This document shows, piece by piece, positions 32,562 to 41,272 of a stretch of DNA of 64,000 nt (position 1 is its first letter; every line of letters starts with the position of its first letter). The notes under the pieces are model-generated. The model was not told the origin of the DNA and did not search any database. It saw nothing but the letters and a program-made list of their open reading frames with translations. The DNA comes from Sabulibacter ruber (lineage in GTDB: Bacteria > Bacteroidota > Bacteroidia > Cytophagales > Hymenobacteraceae): assembly GCF_017355955.1 (NCBI RefSeq), contig NZ_JAFFID010000004.1:422432-486431 (forward strand), given 5' to 3'. A program made the translations under genes and the position numbers.

Positions 32562-35420
32562 ATGAAGGTTAGAAACACGCTTTACTTAGCTTTTGTCGCC
32601 GCTCTTTTTTCTTTTAAAGAGCCAGCGGTGAAAAACTACCAGAAACTGGAAGACGGGGTACTGGTGAAACTGGAAAAAGAAACCAGTGGAGATCCGCAGT
32701 ACGTGAAATTGCGGGTAGTTTCAGACAAGATTATCCAGGTAATGGCTACGCCGGTAGAGAAATTCTCTGAGGAGCCCAGCCTGATGGTAGTGGATAACAA
32801 GAAAGGTAAAACCGACTGGGAATTCCGGGAGAACGGGAAAACCCTGGTCCTGAACACCAAGGACCTGCGGGTAGAAGTTGGGGCAACTACCGGCGATGTC
32901 ACGTTCTATGATAAGAGCGGTAAAGTACTGCTTCAGGAAAACAACAAAGGGAACCAGGACTTCGCTCCGGTTACGCTTGGCAACACCCAAAGCTACCGTC
33001 TGCAAAAGGCGTTCAACGTAACCCCAGAGGAGGCTTTCTACGGCTTGGGCCAACACCAAACCGGACTCATGAACTACCGCGGTTGGCAGGTAGACCTTAC
33101 CCAGTATAACTCAGTGGCGGTGGTGCCGTTCATGGTGTCCAGCAAAAACTACGGTATTCTGTGGGATAATAACTCCATTACCAAGTTTGGGGATGTGCGC
33201 CCGTATCAGCCTTTGTCAAAACTGAAACTGTACGGCAAAGACCAGCAGCCCGGCGGCCTCACGGCTACCTATGCCTTTGACCCTAAAGCTGGTAAAGCCC
33301 CTATTGTTCGTAAAGAAACCAACATCAATTACGAGTTCCTGGAAAACCAGAAAGACTTTCCGCAAGGCTATAAGCTGGAAGGTGGCCTCATGACGTGGGA
33401 AGGCTTCATTGAAAGCGATGCCACCGGCGAACACCGTTTTGAGATGCCTTCCTCCGGTTACGTAAAGGTCTGGGTTGACAACAAACTGTTGCTGGACCGC
33501 TGGCGCGAGGCCTGGAACCCCGGCATGTCAGTATTCAAGGCGCCTCTGCAGAAAGGACAGAAGCACGCTTTCAAGATTGAATGGAACCCAGACGGTGGGG
33601 TGTCTTACCTTGCGTTCCGCTACTTAACGCCGCAAACCGGGCAAGACCTGAACAAGATCGCTTTCTCTTCTGAGGCCGGCGATAGAATGGACTACTACTT
33701 TGTGTATGGCAAGAACCTGGACGAAGTAATTGCCGGTTACCGCCACCTGACCGGTGCGGCCCAGGTAATGCCTAAGTGGGCCATGGGTTTCTGGCAAAGC
33801 CGCGAGCGTTACAAAACCCAGCAGGAATTGCTGGATGTGGTGAAGGAGTTCCGTAAGCGCAAAATTCCGCTGGACAACATTGTGCAGGACTGGTCTTACT
33901 GGAAAGAAGATCAGTGGGGAAGCCAGGAGTTTGATGAAACTCGTTTCCCAGATCCACAAGGCATGATCAATGAGCTGCATAACCAGCACAAAACGCAGAT
34001 CATGATCTCCACCTGGCCTAAGTTCTACGAGGGTATTGAAGCCTACAAGCAGTTTGATCAGAAAGGCCTGCTGTACAAAACCAGCATCAACGAGCAGATC
34101 AGAGACTGGATAGGCAAAGGCTACGTGTCTACGTTCTATGATGCCTTCAACCCAGAGGGCCGCCGGATGTTCTGGAACCTGATCAATGAGAAACTCTACA
34201 AAATGGGAATTGATGCCTGGTGGCAGGATGCCTCTGAGCCAGACATTCTTTCTAACTCTTCTATTGAGCACCGCAAAGCCTTGATGAACCCTACCTATCT
34301 GGGACCTGCTGATAAGTACTTCAACGCCTATGTGTTGCAGCACAACAAAGGAATTTACGAAGGCCAGCGCGGTACCAACCCCAATGACCGGGTTTTCATC
34401 CTGACTCGATCTGCCTTTGGTGGCTTGCAACGCTACGGAGCCGCCACCTGGAGCGGGGACATTGCCTCTACCTTTGAGGAACTGGGTCGCCAGATTCCGG
34501 CCGGTCTTAACTTCTCCCTGTCTGGCCTGCCTTACTGGACTACCGACATCGGGGGCTTCTTCGTGGAAAACAAGTATGACCGCGGGCCTATGACGCCTGA
34601 GGCGCAGGAAGAATGGCGTGAGTTGAATACCCGCTGGTATCAGTACGGCACCTTCACGCCGCTGTACCGCTCGCATGGTCAGTACCCGTTCCGTGAGGTT
34701 TTCAACATTGCCCCGGAAGATCACAAGGCCTATCAGTCTATTGTGTACTACAATAAGCTACGTTACCGCTTAATGCCTTACATCTACTCTTTAACGGGTC
34801 AGGTGTACCATCAGCACGGTACCATCATGCGTCCGCTAGTAATGGACTTTGGAGCAGATAAGAATGTGCTCAACATCAGTGACCAGTTCATGTTCGGGCC
34901 AAGCTTGTTGGTGAACCCGGTACACGAGGCCAAGGCCACTAGCCGCAAGCTTTACTTGCCTGCTAACTCGGGCTGGTACAACCTCTATGACGGTTCCTAC
35001 CAGAAAGGAGGCAAGCAGATCACAGCCGCCGCTCCTTATGAGCGCATGCCGCTCTTCGTGAAAGAAGGTTCTATTCTGCCTTTCGGTCCTGATCTGCAGT
35101 ATGCGCTGGAGAAACCCGCCGAAACCATCACGCTGTATGTGTACGGCGGAAAAGATGCCTCTTTTACATTGTACGAGGACGAAAACACCAACTACAATTA
35201 CGAGCAAGGCAAATTTGCCTCCATTCCCATTACCTACAACGAAGCCTCCAAAACCCTTACAGTAGGCAAACGCCAGGGCGAGTTCAACGGCATGTTGCAG
35301 AACCGCACCTTCAACGTGGTGTTTGTGCAGCCCACCAAAGGAAAGCCCCTGCAATTTGACCTGAAGCCAGATGCCACCATCACCTACTCTGGTGCTGCCA
35401 AGTCTGTGAAACTGAAATAG
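32562..35420 (+). CDS. GH31 alpha-xylosidase with PA14 insert
   Basis: This glycoside hydrolase of 952 aa probably removes non-reducing-end alpha-1,6-xylose from xyloglucan oligosaccharides in the periplasm. An N-terminal signal-like segment leads into the GH31 beta domain. This is interrupted at about residues 252-357 by a PA14 module (GLMTWEGFIESDATGEHRF, YVKVWVDNKLLLDRW). The TIM barrel carries the nucleophile D556 in WWQDASEPD and the acid/base D633 in TWSGDI. A PA14 insert at this place is known from xyloglucan-specific alpha-xylosidases, which supports the substrate. I use ATG 32562 rather than TTG 32559. It leads the enzyme/SusCD cluster, 54 bases before SusC. Confidence 0.88.
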   Translation: MKVRNTLYLAFVAALFSFKEPAVKNYQKLEDGVLVKLEKETSGDPQYVKLRVVSDKIIQVMATPVEKFSEEPSLMVVDNKKGKTDWEFRENGKTLVLNTKDLRVEVGATTGDVTFYDKSGKVLLQENNKGNQDFAPVTLGNTQSYRLQKAFNVTPEEAFYGLGQHQTGLMNYRGWQVDLTQYNSVAVVPFMVSSKNYGILWDNNSITKFGDVRPYQPLSKLKLYGKDQQPGGLTATYAFDPKAGKAPIVRKETNINYEFLENQKDFPQGYKLEGGLMTWEGFIESDATGEHRFEMPSSGYVKVWVDNKLLLDRWREAWNPGMSVFKAPLQKGQKHAFKIEWNPDGGVSYLAFRYLTPQTGQDLNKIAFSSEAGDRMDYYFVYGKNLDEVIAGYRHLTGAAQVMPKWAMGFWQSRERYKTQQELLDVVKEFRKRKIPLDNIVQDWSYWKEDQWGSQEFDETRFPDPQGMINELHNQHKTQIMISTWPKFYEGIEAYKQFDQKGLLYKTSINEQIRDWIGKGYVSTFYDAFNPEGRRMFWNLINEKLYKMGIDAWWQDASEPDILSNSSIEHRKALMNPTYLGPADKYFNAYVLQHNKGIYEGQRGTNPNDRVFILTRSAFGGLQRYGAATWSGDIASTFEELGRQIPAGLNFSLSGLPYWTTDIGGFFVENKYDRGPMTPEAQEEWRELNTRWYQYGTFTPLYRSHGQYPFREVFNIAPEDHKAYQSIVYYNKLRYRLMPYIYSLTGQVYHQHGTIMRPLVMDFGADKNVLNISDQFMFGPSLLVNPVHEAKATSRKLYLPANSGWYNLYDGSYQKGGKQITAAAPYERMPLFVKEGSILPFGPDLQYALEKPAETITLYVYGGKDASFTLYEDENTNYNYEQGKFASIPITYNEASKTLTVGKRQGEFNGMLQNRTFNVVFVQPTKGKPLQFDLKPDATITYSGAAKSVKLK

Positions 35421-35474
35421 GCCTGCCTATACCTGATTCTGTTCTTATCCACACATTGTCACTAAAGCTAATTT

Positions 35475-38400
35475 ATGAGAAAGATTTATCTACTCACTTG
35501 GCTGCTCTGTCTATGCGGAGCGGCGTACGCCCAGCAAGCAATAAAGGGGCGGGTCACGTCGCAGGACGATGGGGCCGGGATTATTGGAGCCACAGTTAGT
35601 GTGAAGGGGAATGCAACTCTTGCCACTAGTACAGATGCGGAGGGCAATTACCAGTTAAGCGTGCCCACCGGCAATGAAACACTGGTCTTCACGTACATTG
35701 GCTTTGTGACGCAAGAGGTGGCCATAGCGGGCAGAACCCAGGTAAATGTTGCCCTGCGCTCAGACACCAAAGCACTGGAAGAAGTAGTGGTAGTGGGGTA
35801 TGGTGTTCAGCAAAAGAAACTGGTAACCGGTGCCACGGCCCAGGTGAAAGGCGAGGATATTCAGAAGCAAAGTACCACAGATCCCTTACAGGCTTTACAG
35901 GGGCAAGCTGCCGGGGTGCAGATTACCTCTACTTCTGGTCAGCCCGGGGAAAGCATGAGGGTAGTAATCCGGGGGTTAGGTACCATTGGTAATGCTACTC
36001 CCTTGTATGTGGTGGATGGGGTCTTAACTGGTGATATCTCCTACTTAAACCCTGCAGATATCCAGTCTATTGACGTCTTGAAAGACGCAGCCTCTGCGGC
36101 TATCTATGGTTCACAGGCCGCCAACGGGGTGGTGCTGATTACTACCAGAACTGGTAAAAAAGGGCAACCCGCCCAGATCACCTTTGATAGCTACACGGGT
36201 GTTCAGAATCTAGGCAGAAAAATAAATATGCTGAACTCACGTGAGTACGCCACTATCATGAATGAAGCATTGGTGAACTCCAACAGACTACCCGCTTTTA
36301 CCAATGAGCAAATTGCTGCCATGGGAGAAGGGACAGACTGGATTGACCAGATTTTTGTGAAGGATGCGGTAACTCAGAATTACTCTTTAGGAGCAACCGG
36401 TGGAACGGAGATGTCAACTTTTTCTACGGCAATCAATTATACCGGGCAAGAGGGGATAGTAGGCGGAAAGGATCTCTCCAATTATGAGCGATACAACTTC
36501 CGTTTCAACTCTGAGCACAGCTTCTACAATAATATTGTGAAGTTTGGAGAGCACTTAACTTTCTCCTATATCCGGAACAACGGTATCAGGGTAGGGAACC
36601 AGTACAACAACTCCTTACGGTCAGCTTTCAATACCAGTCCATTTGTGCCGGTGTATGATGCAAATGGTAACTTCTTTGATAACAGCAATTCCACCTGGTT
36701 TAATGGAGAGGCTAACCCGTATGCCCAAATGGTATATGACAACCAGAACCGCAGAAACAATCAAAGGCTGCTTGGGGATGTTTACATGGTTCTGGAGCCC
36801 ATTAAGAATCTTAGGTTCAGAACCAGTTTCGGGATTGATTATAGCGCTAGCGAGAGCCGTTCCTTTACTCCAATCTATAAACTATCAGTGTATGCCTTCA
36901 ACAACAACTCACGGGTAAACCAATTCCAGGGAAAGGGGCAGTCATTGATCTGGGACAATCTCTTAACCTATAACTTCAATGTTGGCACCGACCATAACTT
37001 TGAAGTGATGGCAGGTACTTCCGCCTTCAGAAGTGATGGGGCACAACTCTCAGGAAGCAACATCAATCTGGTACTTAGTGACCTGGAGCACGCATATCTG
37101 ACCAATGCTTCTAACACAGATGGTACTACTATTGACCTTTCAGGTGAGCCTTGGGCACAGGATAGAAGAATGTCTTACTTTGGGCGGTTCAACTATAATT
37201 TCAAGGAAACTTACCTGATCAATGCCACTTTCCGGGCTGATGGTTCGGCAAGATTCGGTAGAAACAGACGCTGGGGCTATTTCCCATCAGTTTCAGTAGG
37301 ATGGGTATTAACCAATGAGACATTTACAGAAAGCACCCGTGATTGGTTAAGTTATTTTAAGTTGCGTGCCAGCTGGGGACAGGTGGGTAGCCAGAACATT
37401 GGTCCTTACCAATTCGTGTCACTGGTGACGTTTGCCAATACCAATTATGTTTTTGGGGATAAGGAAGGAGTGCTTACCCCGGGAGCGTATATCAGCAGGT
37501 TGGGTAATGATGAAGTGAAGTGGGAAACCTCAGAACAAACCAACATTGGTTTTGATGCGAACCTGCTGGCCGGTAAGTTAAGTGTGAATTTTGATTGGTA
37601 TGACAAAATCACCAAAGACTGGCTGGTCACTGCCCCTCTCTTAGCAACAGCCGGAGCAAGTCCTCCTGCTATCAACGGTGGCGATGTGAGAAACACAGGG
37701 GTTGAACTTGCCCTCTCATACAACAATAATATAGGCGATTTCAGCTACAACATTGGGATAAACGGTGCTTACAACAAGAACCGCGTACGCGAGATTCCTA
37801 CCAATGATGGTATCATCCATGGCCGTAACAACGTGTTGTATGATAACTCACTGGAATTCTATAGAGCGCAAAACGGGTACCCTATTGGTTATTTCTGGGG
37901 CCTGAAAACCAACGGTATTTTCCAGACCGAAGAAGAGGTAAATGCTTACAGAGGCTCAGAGGGAGGTCTTATTCAACCTAATGCGCAACCTGGTGATGTA
38001 CGTTACGTGGACCTGAACGGAGACGGTCAGATCACGAACGACGACAGAACCCAGATAGGTAATCCTAATCCAGACTATACTTTTGGTTTAACGCTGTCTG
38101 CCAGCTACAAAGGGTTTGACTTCTCTATGCTGGCCTCAGGTGTAGCAGGAAATCAGCTTGTGCAATCTTACCGGAACCAGGCTAGCCAATACCCTAACTA
38201 CACCACGGCTATCTTTGATCGCTGGCATGGACCCGGCTCTTCCAATACCATGCCTAGGGTTACCACAGATAACAGAAACTGGACTCAGTTCTCAGATTTG
38301 TTTATTCATAACGGTGACTTTCTGCGAATCAGCAACATCACCCTGGGGTATGATTTCGGGAAGCTGATTAACAAGCCTTTTCTGCGTCAGGTAAGGGTAT

Positions 38401-38549
38401 ATGCTTCTGTGCAAAATCTTTACACATTCACCAAGTATGAAGGTATGGACCCTGAGATTGGGTATACAGAGGACTTTGCTTCAGGTGTAGACCTGGGGTA
38501 TTACCCTCGCCCAAGAACTGTGTTAGTGGGTACCAACATTAGATTCTAA
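35475..38549 (+). CDS. SusC/RagA TonB-linked outer membrane transporter (locus 1)
   Basis: This is an outer-membrane barrel of 1024 aa that imports glycan oligosaccharides using TonB energy. It has a signal peptide (1-19, cut near AYAQ) and a carboxypeptidase-D-like regulatory domain (20-105, IKGRVTSQDDGAGIIGATVSV). A TonB-box region EEVVVVGYG comes next, then a plug domain with the SusC signature LKDAASAAIYGSQAANGVVLI, then the barrel. It ends with a beta-strand and a terminal Phe (TNIRF), as expected for BAM substrates. SusD follows 19 bases later. Confidence 0.95.
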   Translation: MRKIYLLTWLLCLCGAAYAQQAIKGRVTSQDDGAGIIGATVSVKGNATLATSTDAEGNYQLSVPTGNETLVFTYIGFVTQEVAIAGRTQVNVALRSDTKALEEVVVVGYGVQQKKLVTGATAQVKGEDIQKQSTTDPLQALQGQAAGVQITSTSGQPGESMRVVIRGLGTIGNATPLYVVDGVLTGDISYLNPADIQSIDVLKDAASAAIYGSQAANGVVLITTRTGKKGQPAQITFDSYTGVQNLGRKINMLNSREYATIMNEALVNSNRLPAFTNEQIAAMGEGTDWIDQIFVKDAVTQNYSLGATGGTEMSTFSTAINYTGQEGIVGGKDLSNYERYNFRFNSEHSFYNNIVKFGEHLTFSYIRNNGIRVGNQYNNSLRSAFNTSPFVPVYDANGNFFDNSNSTWFNGEANPYAQMVYDNQNRRNNQRLLGDVYMVLEPIKNLRFRTSFGIDYSASESRSFTPIYKLSVYAFNNNSRVNQFQGKGQSLIWDNLLTYNFNVGTDHNFEVMAGTSAFRSDGAQLSGSNINLVLSDLEHAYLTNASNTDGTTIDLSGEPWAQDRRMSYFGRFNYNFKETYLINATFRADGSARFGRNRRWGYFPSVSVGWVLTNETFTESTRDWLSYFKLRASWGQVGSQNIGPYQFVSLVTFANTNYVFGDKEGVLTPGAYISRLGNDEVKWETSEQTNIGFDANLLAGKLSVNFDWYDKITKDWLVTAPLLATAGASPPAINGGDVRNTGVELALSYNNNIGDFSYNIGINGAYNKNRVREIPTNDGIIHGRNNVLYDNSLEFYRAQNGYPIGYFWGLKTNGIFQTEEEVNAYRGSEGGLIQPNAQPGDVRYVDLNGDGQITNDDRTQIGNPNPDYTFGLTLSASYKGFDFSMLASGVAGNQLVQSYRNQASQYPNYTTAIFDRWHGPGSSNTMPRVTTDNRNWTQFSDLFIHNGDFLRISNITLGYDFGKLINKPFLRQVRVYASVQNLYTFTKYEGMDPEIGYTEDFASGVDLGYYPRPRTVLVGTNIRF

Positions 38550-38568
38550 TTCCTAAGAAGTTACTAAC

Positions 38569-40161
38569 ATGAAAAATATAAGCAAAGCAATTCTACTAGC
38601 AGGTGTTCTATCCTTAGGAGCATGTAAGGATAGTTTCCTGGAAGTTGATCCAATAACTAACGTGACTGATGCAAACTATTACAGAACACCAGAAGATGCC
38701 TTCAGAGCATTGGTAGGTTGTTATGATGGTTTACAAATCATTTGGGCAGAGGGAATCAGCTTTCCAGTTGCTTCTGAGGTCTTGTCAGATAATGCTTTTG
38801 GGGGAACCGGTGCTTCAGACGGATTTGGATACCAGATGTTGGATGAGTTTGACAGAACCCGCTCACCCGCAGATCAAGATTTGATAGGTGCCAACTGGGC
38901 AGCCTATTATAGAGCGGTCTTTAGGTGCAATACCCTCATTGGTAAAATGGACCAAATCAACTGGAACGGCAATGAGCAATTGAGAAAGACGTATGAGGCT
39001 GAGGCTAGGTATATCCGGGCGTTCCTGTACTTTGACATGGTTCGTCTTTGGGGAAATATCCCTTTGATCATAGAACCCACTCGTGAAAACGTACCACAGG
39101 CTAACCCAGATGAAGTATATAAGCTAATTGCCGAGGATTTAAAATATGCGATAGAAAACCTGCCATCTACCAACTACGCTGCTCAGTCGGTGGGTAACAG
39201 AGGCAGAGTGACAAAATGGGCCGCGGAATCTTTGATAGGCCGTGTGTTTCTATACTATACCGGCTATTATAACAAGACTGACTTAGTTGGAACGGTATCT
39301 CAGGCTCAGGCGCTGGCTTATTTAGAAGATGTGATTACAAACAGTGGGCATGGTTTGGTAGAGAACTTTGCTAATCTCTGGCCGGCCGCTTCTGTAGCTA
39401 ACTATGCTGGTGAAGACAATAAGGAAACCGTGTTTGCGATAAAGTACACTTACACCAGTGATTACAACGGCAATACAGACGGTAACCACTGGATGGTAAT
39501 GCTGGGCATGCGGGAGCAGTTCAGTTACCCTTACGGTAATGGCTGGGGAGGCGGAACGGTCAACCCAAGATTGTGGAACGCCTTCAGCACCAATGATACC
39601 CGTAAAGCAGCCTCTATCATTTCTATAGTTGATGAAAACATAAATTTCACCAACCAGGGCAAGCAACGAGAATATACTGGCTATTACAATAAGAAATATA
39701 GCCCTATGGTAGACGAGGAGGGCAACAGCATACCCGTGGAAAATGGCGCTGTGAACTTCATGATCGGACAGTTCCAGGACTATGTGGCTATCCGGTATGC
39801 AGATGTGCTGTTGATGGCGGCTGAGCTGGGTAGCCCTAATGCCCAGAACTACTTTGACATGGTCAGAAGACGTGCTTACAAAGACAATTTCAATCCGCTG
39901 GCTGTATCAAAGGCAAACATCATGGCAGAACGCCGGTTAGAGTTTGCCAACGAGGGAATCCGTTACTGGGATCTCTTGCGTCAGGGGGTAGAAGTGGCAG
40001 CTAATGCTATTGCTGAAACCACTACCGTCTTGAATGCAGGAGCAGCCACCACAAAAGTGATTGCCGCAAATAAGATCAGAGAAACCCAGGGATTACAGCA
40101 AATTCCGAACTCCCAGATAACCTTATCTAATGGGGTGCTGAAGCAAAATCCAGGGTGGTAA
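38569..40161 (+). CDS. SusD/RagB surface glycan-binding lipoprotein (locus 1)
   Basis: The protein has 530 aa with a lipobox LSLGAC (C19), exported to the cell surface as the lid of the SusC pore. The N-terminal SusD-like domain (DSFLEVDPITNVTDANYYRT) and the C-terminal RagB domain (AVRYADVLLMAAEL-like text, ERRLEFANEGIRYWDLLRQG) are typical. Tetratricopeptide-like helices would contact SusC. Glycan specificity cannot be read, but the neighbours point to xyloglucan. Confidence 0.94.
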   Translation: MKNISKAILLAGVLSLGACKDSFLEVDPITNVTDANYYRTPEDAFRALVGCYDGLQIIWAEGISFPVASEVLSDNAFGGTGASDGFGYQMLDEFDRTRSPADQDLIGANWAAYYRAVFRCNTLIGKMDQINWNGNEQLRKTYEAEARYIRAFLYFDMVRLWGNIPLIIEPTRENVPQANPDEVYKLIAEDLKYAIENLPSTNYAAQSVGNRGRVTKWAAESLIGRVFLYYTGYYNKTDLVGTVSQAQALAYLEDVITNSGHGLVENFANLWPAASVANYAGEDNKETVFAIKYTYTSDYNGNTDGNHWMVMLGMREQFSYPYGNGWGGGTVNPRLWNAFSTNDTRKAASIISIVDENINFTNQGKQREYTGYYNKKYSPMVDEEGNSIPVENGAVNFMIGQFQDYVAIRYADVLLMAAELGSPNAQNYFDMVRRRAYKDNFNPLAVSKANIMAERRLEFANEGIRYWDLLRQGVEVAANAIAETTTVLNAGAATTKVIAANKIRETQGLQQIPNSQITLSNGVLKQNPGW

Positions 40162-40189
40162 TAGCAATAAGTCATCAAGTATGAATGGA

Positions 40190-40244
40190 GCATTTCAGGT
40201 GATGATTCTTCCGGCTACCAGTAAGTTGGATTCCTCTGAAATGC
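40190..40244 (+). promoter_or_regulatory. Intercistronic stem-loop between SusD and the surface lipoprotein
   Basis: GCATTTCAG (40190-40198) and CTGAAATGC (40236-40244) are perfect complements across 37 bases, with no T-run. It could stabilise the SusCD part of the transcript. Confidence 0.35.
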
Positions 40245-40272
40245 CTTCTCTGACTATCTAACTTTTAAACAG

Positions 40273-41133
40273 ATGAAACGGTTAAAATCAATTTTATCAC
40301 TCATACTCTTGGGAGCCTTCATCGTGACTGCCTGTCAGGACGATGACCATGAATTGGGCAGAATGCTCTCTCCGGAGGAAATCTCTATCAAAGTGGTCCA
40401 GGATTTATCTATTGACCCCGGCGGAAACACTGTCATTCTGATAAATGAAACCCCGGAAACCATCTCTATGTGGGATTTTGAAACAGGGCGTTCTACCCGT
40501 ACCATTGACACGGTTAGGTATGCTTTTGCTGGTGACTATACCATTAAGTTCTCCGCCGTAACAGGTGGGGGAATTGTGGAACTTCCGGCTAAGACCATTA
40601 CCGTCACCCAGAACAACCTCAACTACGTGAACGACCCACTGTGGACAGCCCTGTCTGGCGGACCTGGGAACGAAAAAACCTGGATACTGGACATTGACGC
40701 GAACCATTTTGACGGCCCGCTTTACTTCTACGGAACCGACAATGGTTGGGGAGGTGCCTGTACCAAACCCGGAGGCGACTGCTGGAACTGGAACCCAGAT
40801 TACAAAGGCAACACCTGGCTGATGCCCTACGGAGACTACGGCACCATGACCTTCAGCTTGAAAGGCGCAGCCACGGTTACGGTAAACCATTCCATGATTC
40901 CGGGCAAAGGCACTGAGAGCGGGACTTACTTCCTGGATGTGGATAACAAAACCCTGAGCCTAACAGATGCTGGTATCTTGCACGATGCCGGCCGTGATGC
41001 CTGCGTGGACGACTGGGGTAGCATCCGGTTGCTGTCCTTAACCGAAAACTCCATGCAGTTAGCCGTTATGCGGAAGGGTTCCTGCGAAGGAGCCGCCTTG
41101 TTGGTGTACAACTTTGTGCCTAAGGCAGAATAG
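40273..41133 (+). CDS. PKD-type surface glycan-binding lipoprotein
   Basis: The protein has 286 aa with a lipobox FIVTAC (C21). The part at about 30-115 looks like a PKD/Ig-like domain (WDFETGRSTRTIDTVRYAF). The C-terminal domain (120-286) carries KTWILDIDANHFDGP, several Trp (NGWGG, CWNWNPDY) and two Cys pairs, and resembles the glycan-binding module often placed third in SusCD operons. It probably helps capture polysaccharide at the surface, like SusE or SGBP-B, though I cannot name a family. A strong terminator follows, so it closes the SusCD transcript. Confidence 0.75.
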   Translation: MKRLKSILSLILLGAFIVTACQDDDHELGRMLSPEEISIKVVQDLSIDPGGNTVILINETPETISMWDFETGRSTRTIDTVRYAFAGDYTIKFSAVTGGGIVELPAKTITVTQNNLNYVNDPLWTALSGGPGNEKTWILDIDANHFDGPLYFYGTDNGWGGACTKPGGDCWNWNPDYKGNTWLMPYGDYGTMTFSLKGAATVTVNHSMIPGKGTESGTYFLDVDNKTLSLTDAGILHDAGRDACVDDWGSIRLLSLTENSMQLAVMRKGSCEGAALLVYNFVPKAE

Positions 41134-41183
41134 TTCACCTGTAATAAACTGTACTAGTGCCATCCGTGAGGTGGTGACTAGTT

Positions 41184-41237
41184 GGAATCGGCTGGTGAGC
41201 ATCTGTAAAGCTGGTGGTTGCCAGCCGATTCCTTTTT
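41184..41237 (+). terminator. Terminator after the surface lipoprotein gene
   Basis: GGAATCGGCTGG (41184-41195) pairs perfectly with CCAGCCGATTCC (41221-41232) across 25 bases and is followed by T5. It separates the SusCD part from the downstream enzymes and may reduce their read-through. Confidence 0.8.
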
Positions 41238-41272
41238 CTAAATCTTCACTCAATCCCTTTACCTTCACAAAC

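Noticed and set aside
33624..34724. 366-codon ORF antisense to GH31
   Set aside because: Shadow of conserved sense codons; no domain, no start context.
41114..41272. N-terminal extension of GH2
   Set aside because: It would translate through the end of the lipoprotein gene and a strong terminator; the lipoprotein signal begins at 41273.
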